From Candidatus Delongbacteria bacterium (GTDB lineage: Bacteria; Delongbacteria; UBA4055), in contig JAQICF010000075.1 of NCBI GenBank assembly GCA_027858795.1, positions 1-7,652 of the forward strand: a DNA stretch of 7,652 nt, written 5' to 3'. The position numbers were made by a program, and so were the translations under genes. Shown here piece after piece: positions 5,728 to 7,652 of the stretch. Every line of letters begins with the position of its first letter. The stretch's first letter is position 1. The notes beneath the pieces are model-generated. The model had not been told where the DNA came from and did no database searches. It saw only the letters and a list, made by a program, of their open reading frames with translations.

Positions 5728-6954
5728 ATGTATATTTTAGGAATAGATTTTGGTAGTAGATATATAAAAGCAGCATTGACTATTGTTGATAATGATAATA
5801 AAGTAACTATCGTTGAAACTTTCAGTCAAACACATAAAGCTTCTAGAAAAGGGACAATTACAGATCTTGTAAAGGCTAAAGAAGCGTTTAAATCTATAAT
5901 AGAAAAAGTCAGAATTAAATTTGATGAAGAAATTGATTTTTATCTCATAACAATATCCGGAGAAGGAGTTACAACTTTTACAGGTACAACAAAGATACCA
6001 TTATGGAAACAAGAGAATGAAGAAAGAAGAGTTAAGATAACTAAGGCCCATGTTAATGAAGTCATAAAAACAGCAAAGTCATCATATATTACTGATAATA
6101 AAGTAGAGCTTCATTCAATACCTCAGGAATATACAATTGATGATCAGCAACCAACTCAAAATCCAATAGATATGAGTGGAGTTAAGTTGAAAGGAAGTGT
6201 TTATGTTATTCAAGCAGAAAAAACACAAAAGGAGAACCTTGCAAATATTCTAAGTGATTGCGGTATTGAAAATTACAGGATCATTTATTCACCTTTAGCA
6301 ACTTCTGAAGCAGTGCTAGATGAAGATGATAAAGAGACGGGTATGATAATGATATCAATTGGAGATCAAACTACAGAATTGGTTATTTATCATGGTGGAA
6401 TATTAAGAATGGCAAAAGTTATACCTTTCGGATCTTACAATATTACAAAAGATCTTAAAATTCTATTAAAAACTGATACTAAAACTGCAGATTTTATTAA
6501 AAAGAATAACGCTACAGCATTTGAAGAAGATGCTGATCCTGAAAAAGAGATAGAGTTTGAGAGCTCAGGTTTGCAAAATAAATATCCTACAGAAGCATAT
6601 GTTGCTAAGATAGTAGCTTCAAGGTTAAAGGAAGTATATGATTTTGTGATACATGAAATTTATAAAGGTTCTTATCAAAGAATAATTCATTCCCCTGTTA
6701 TGCTTACAGGTCCTGGAGGAAAATTAAAAGGAGCAGATAAGTTGTTTTCTCAGATGAATAATTCTAAAACAATTAATGGTAAGATATGTGGTGTAAATTT
6801 AAAAGGAAAAGAATTACAAGAAGATATGTTCACCGTCGTCGGGCTTGTAAAATACGCAGTTAATCATGATCTGATAATTTCGGAACATGAGGAAAATGAA
6901 GAATCTAAAGGATTTATTTTTAAGATGAAAAGATTCTTTGCAGATATATTCTAA
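5728..6954 (+). CDS. ftsA: Cell division protein FtsA (actin-like FtsZ membrane tether)
   Basis: FtsA is an actin-fold protein that polymerises on the membrane, tethers FtsZ and signals to the septal synthesis machinery. The 408-residue product has the expected plan: phosphate-1 loop GIDFGSRYIKAAL (5-17), subdomain 1C in roughly 80-165, phosphate-2 region ISIGDQTTELVIYHGG (209-224), adenosine motif LTGPGGKLKG (326-335), and a C-terminal amphipathic membrane-targeting helix, GFIFKMKRFFADIF (395-408), after an acidic linker. The position between ftsQ and ftsZ is diagnostic. The nucleotide motifs are odd: phosphate-2 is usually DIGGGTTD, but here the first Asp is Ser210, GG is DQ (213-214) and the final Asp is Glu217. 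The adenosine motif has Pro329 where Gly is usual. This suggests changed ATP binding or hydrolysis, not loss of the gene, since the frame, length and membrane helix are intact. Confidence 0.93.
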   Translation: MYILGIDFGSRYIKAALTIVDNDNKVTIVETFSQTHKASRKGTITDLVKAKEAFKSIIEKVRIKFDEEIDFYLITISGEGVTTFTGTTKIPLWKQENEERRVKITKAHVNEVIKTAKSSYITDNKVELHSIPQEYTIDDQQPTQNPIDMSGVKLKGSVYVIQAEKTQKENLANILSDCGIENYRIIYSPLATSEAVLDEDDKETGMIMISIGDQTTELVIYHGGILRMAKVIPFGSYNITKDLKILLKTDTKTADFIKKNNATAFEEDADPEKEIEFESSGLQNKYPTEAYVAKIVASRLKEVYDFVIHEIYKGSYQRIIHSPVMLTGPGGKLKGADKLFSQMNNSKTINGKICGVNLKGKELQEDMFTVVGLVKYAVNHDLIISEHEENEESKGFIFKMKRFFADIF

Positions 6955-6986
6955 ATGTAATTAATAATTATATATAAACTTGGCAT

Positions 6987-6991
6987 GGAGG
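6987..6991 (+). promoter_or_regulatory. Strong ribosome binding site of ftsZ
   Basis: GGAGG, the best Shine-Dalgarno in the window, lies 5 nt before ATG 6997. It overlaps an in-frame upstream ATG at 6985, which has no comparable site of its own, so it decides the start in favour of 6997. High translation would suit FtsZ, which is needed in greater amount than FtsA or FtsQ. Confidence 0.8.
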
Positions 6992-6996
6992 ATGTT

Positions 6997-7652
6997 ATGT
7001 CATCAATGATTTTCGAATTTGATAATGAAATAAAAGGTAGTGCAAAGATCAAGGTCCTTGGAGTCGGAGGTGGTGGTTGCAATGCTCTGGACAGTATGAT
7101 CGACTTTGGTGTTAAAGGTGTAGAATTTATTGCACTTAACACTGATGCGCAGGCTTTAGAGAAATCAAAAGCAGATATTAGAATTCAGATCGGTAATGAA
7201 ACTACAAAAGGTTTAGGTGCCGGGGCAGACCCTGATATTGGGAAAAAGGCAATGGAAGAATCCAGAGAAAAGGTAACAAATATACTCTCTGATGCTGATA
7301 TGGTTTTTATTGCTGCTGGTATGGGCGGTGGAACCGGTACTGGTGCAGCCGGTGTGTTAGCAGAGATCGCTAATGAACTTGGTGCACTAACAGTAGCTAT
7401 AGTTACAAAACCTTTTAAGTTTGAAGGTAATAGAAGAATGAATAATGCGAGAGAAGGTCTAAAGAAACTAAAAGAACATGTTGACGCTTTGATTATAATT
7501 AATAATCAAAGATTAGTTCAATCTGCAGATTCGAAGACTCCATTAAAAAATGCGTTTTTACAGGTGGATCAGGTTCTGTATAAAGCAGTTAGAGGAATTT
7601 CGGATCTTATTACAGTAAGAGGTATCGTAAATCTTGATTTTGCTGATATAAA
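6997..7652 (+). CDS. ftsZ: Cell division protein FtsZ, 5' part (runs off the right edge)
   Basis: FtsZ is the tubulin-like GTPase that forms the Z ring at the division site. The first 218 codons are present, covering the GTP-binding domain. A short leader ([14 protein letters not shown]) precedes [12 protein letters not shown] (20-31). NTDAQAL (48-54) is the T3 loop, and [14 protein letters not shown] (106-119) contains the tubulin signature GGGTGTG at 110-116. [14 protein letters not shown] (138-151) and [11 protein letters not shown] (163-173) follow. [17 protein letters not shown] (190-206) begins the region leading to the catalytic T7 loop. The window ends just after NLDFADI, before the family's usual D-x-x-D-V continuation can be read, so the T7 aspartates, C-terminal linker and FtsA-binding tail are not visible. 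Motifs are canonical with no frame break. The gene lies 42 nt after ftsA with its own strong ribosome binding site. Confidence 0.97.
   Translation, partial: MSSMIFEFDNEIKGSAKIKVLGVGGGGCNALDSMIDFGVKGVEFIALNTDAQALEKSKADIRIQIGNETTKGLGAGADPDIGKKAMEESREKVTNILSDADMVFIAAGMGGGTGTGAAGVLAEIANELGALTVAIVTKPFKFEGNRRMNNAREGLKKLKEHVDALIIINNQRLVQSADSKTPLKNAFLQVDQVLYKAVRGISDLITVRGIVNLDFADI

Noticed and set aside
6955..6996. Dedicated promoter for ftsZ in the AT-rich gap
   Set aside because: TATATA at about 6969-6975 resembles a -10 box, but AT-rich DNA gives such matches by chance, and I see no convincing -35 box at the right distance.
6985..6996. Upstream in-frame ATG 6985 as the ftsZ start (adds MEDV)
   Set aside because: It lacks a Shine-Dalgarno of its own and overlaps the strong GGAGG that serves ATG 6997.
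6951..7142. Minus-strand open frame of 63 codons opposite the start of ftsZ
   Set aside because: It is antisense to the FtsZ GTP-binding motifs; its Pro-rich stretch is simply the complement of the glycine-rich loop codons.
1..7652. A new defence, mobile or biosynthetic system hidden in the window
   Set aside because: All coding space is taken by recognisable cell wall and division genes in conserved order; no transposase, integrase, tRNA or unknown ORF of credible size was seen on either strand.

Overview
This window is a stretch of the division and cell wall (dcw) cluster of an AT-rich bacterium (about 30% G+C by eye). All genes are on the + strand, in the order [end of an upstream gene, probably murE] - murF - repeat island - ftsW - murC - murB - ftsQ - ftsA - ftsZ (cut by the window's right edge). 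The organism makes peptidoglycan and divides by the FtsA/FtsZ system. MurC has the variants VEADEYDKSFL and FQPHLFSRT, and FtsZ has a short acidic and hydrophobic leader. To my recollection these resemble Bacteroidetes and related (FCB-type) lineages, possibly an uncultivated one. That placement is an inference and was not tested.

Layout: positions 1-38 hold the last codons of the upstream gene, whose stop overlaps the murF start (ATGA). murF ends at 1366 inside a tandem heptamer array (1346-1436). The array runs straight into a perfect 9-bp hairpin (1436-1457), then an 8-bp hairpin (1476-1496), then three CAGGA copies at 8-nt spacing. The last CAGGA copy forms the ftsW ribosome binding site. 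This gap of about 150 bp is the only substantial non-coding DNA in the window, and it lies where mraY and murD usually sit. From ftsW onward the genes are tightly packed: ftsW/murC overlap, a 4-nt gap to murB, then gaps of 36, 20 and 42 nt before ftsQ, ftsA and ftsZ. murG, usually found between ftsW and murC, is absent here, as is ddl.

How the genes work together: MurC and MurB act early in precursor synthesis (UDP-MurNAc formation and L-Ala addition). MurF completes the UDP-MurNAc-pentapeptide. FtsW polymerises lipid II at the septum. FtsQ links the periplasmic division proteins, and FtsA anchors FtsZ filaments to the membrane.

I see no new defence, mobile or biosynthetic system. The points most worth a second look are the composite repeat island that supplies the murF stop and C-terminus, the missing mraY/murD/murG, and an FtsA whose nucleotide-binding motifs depart from the family pattern.
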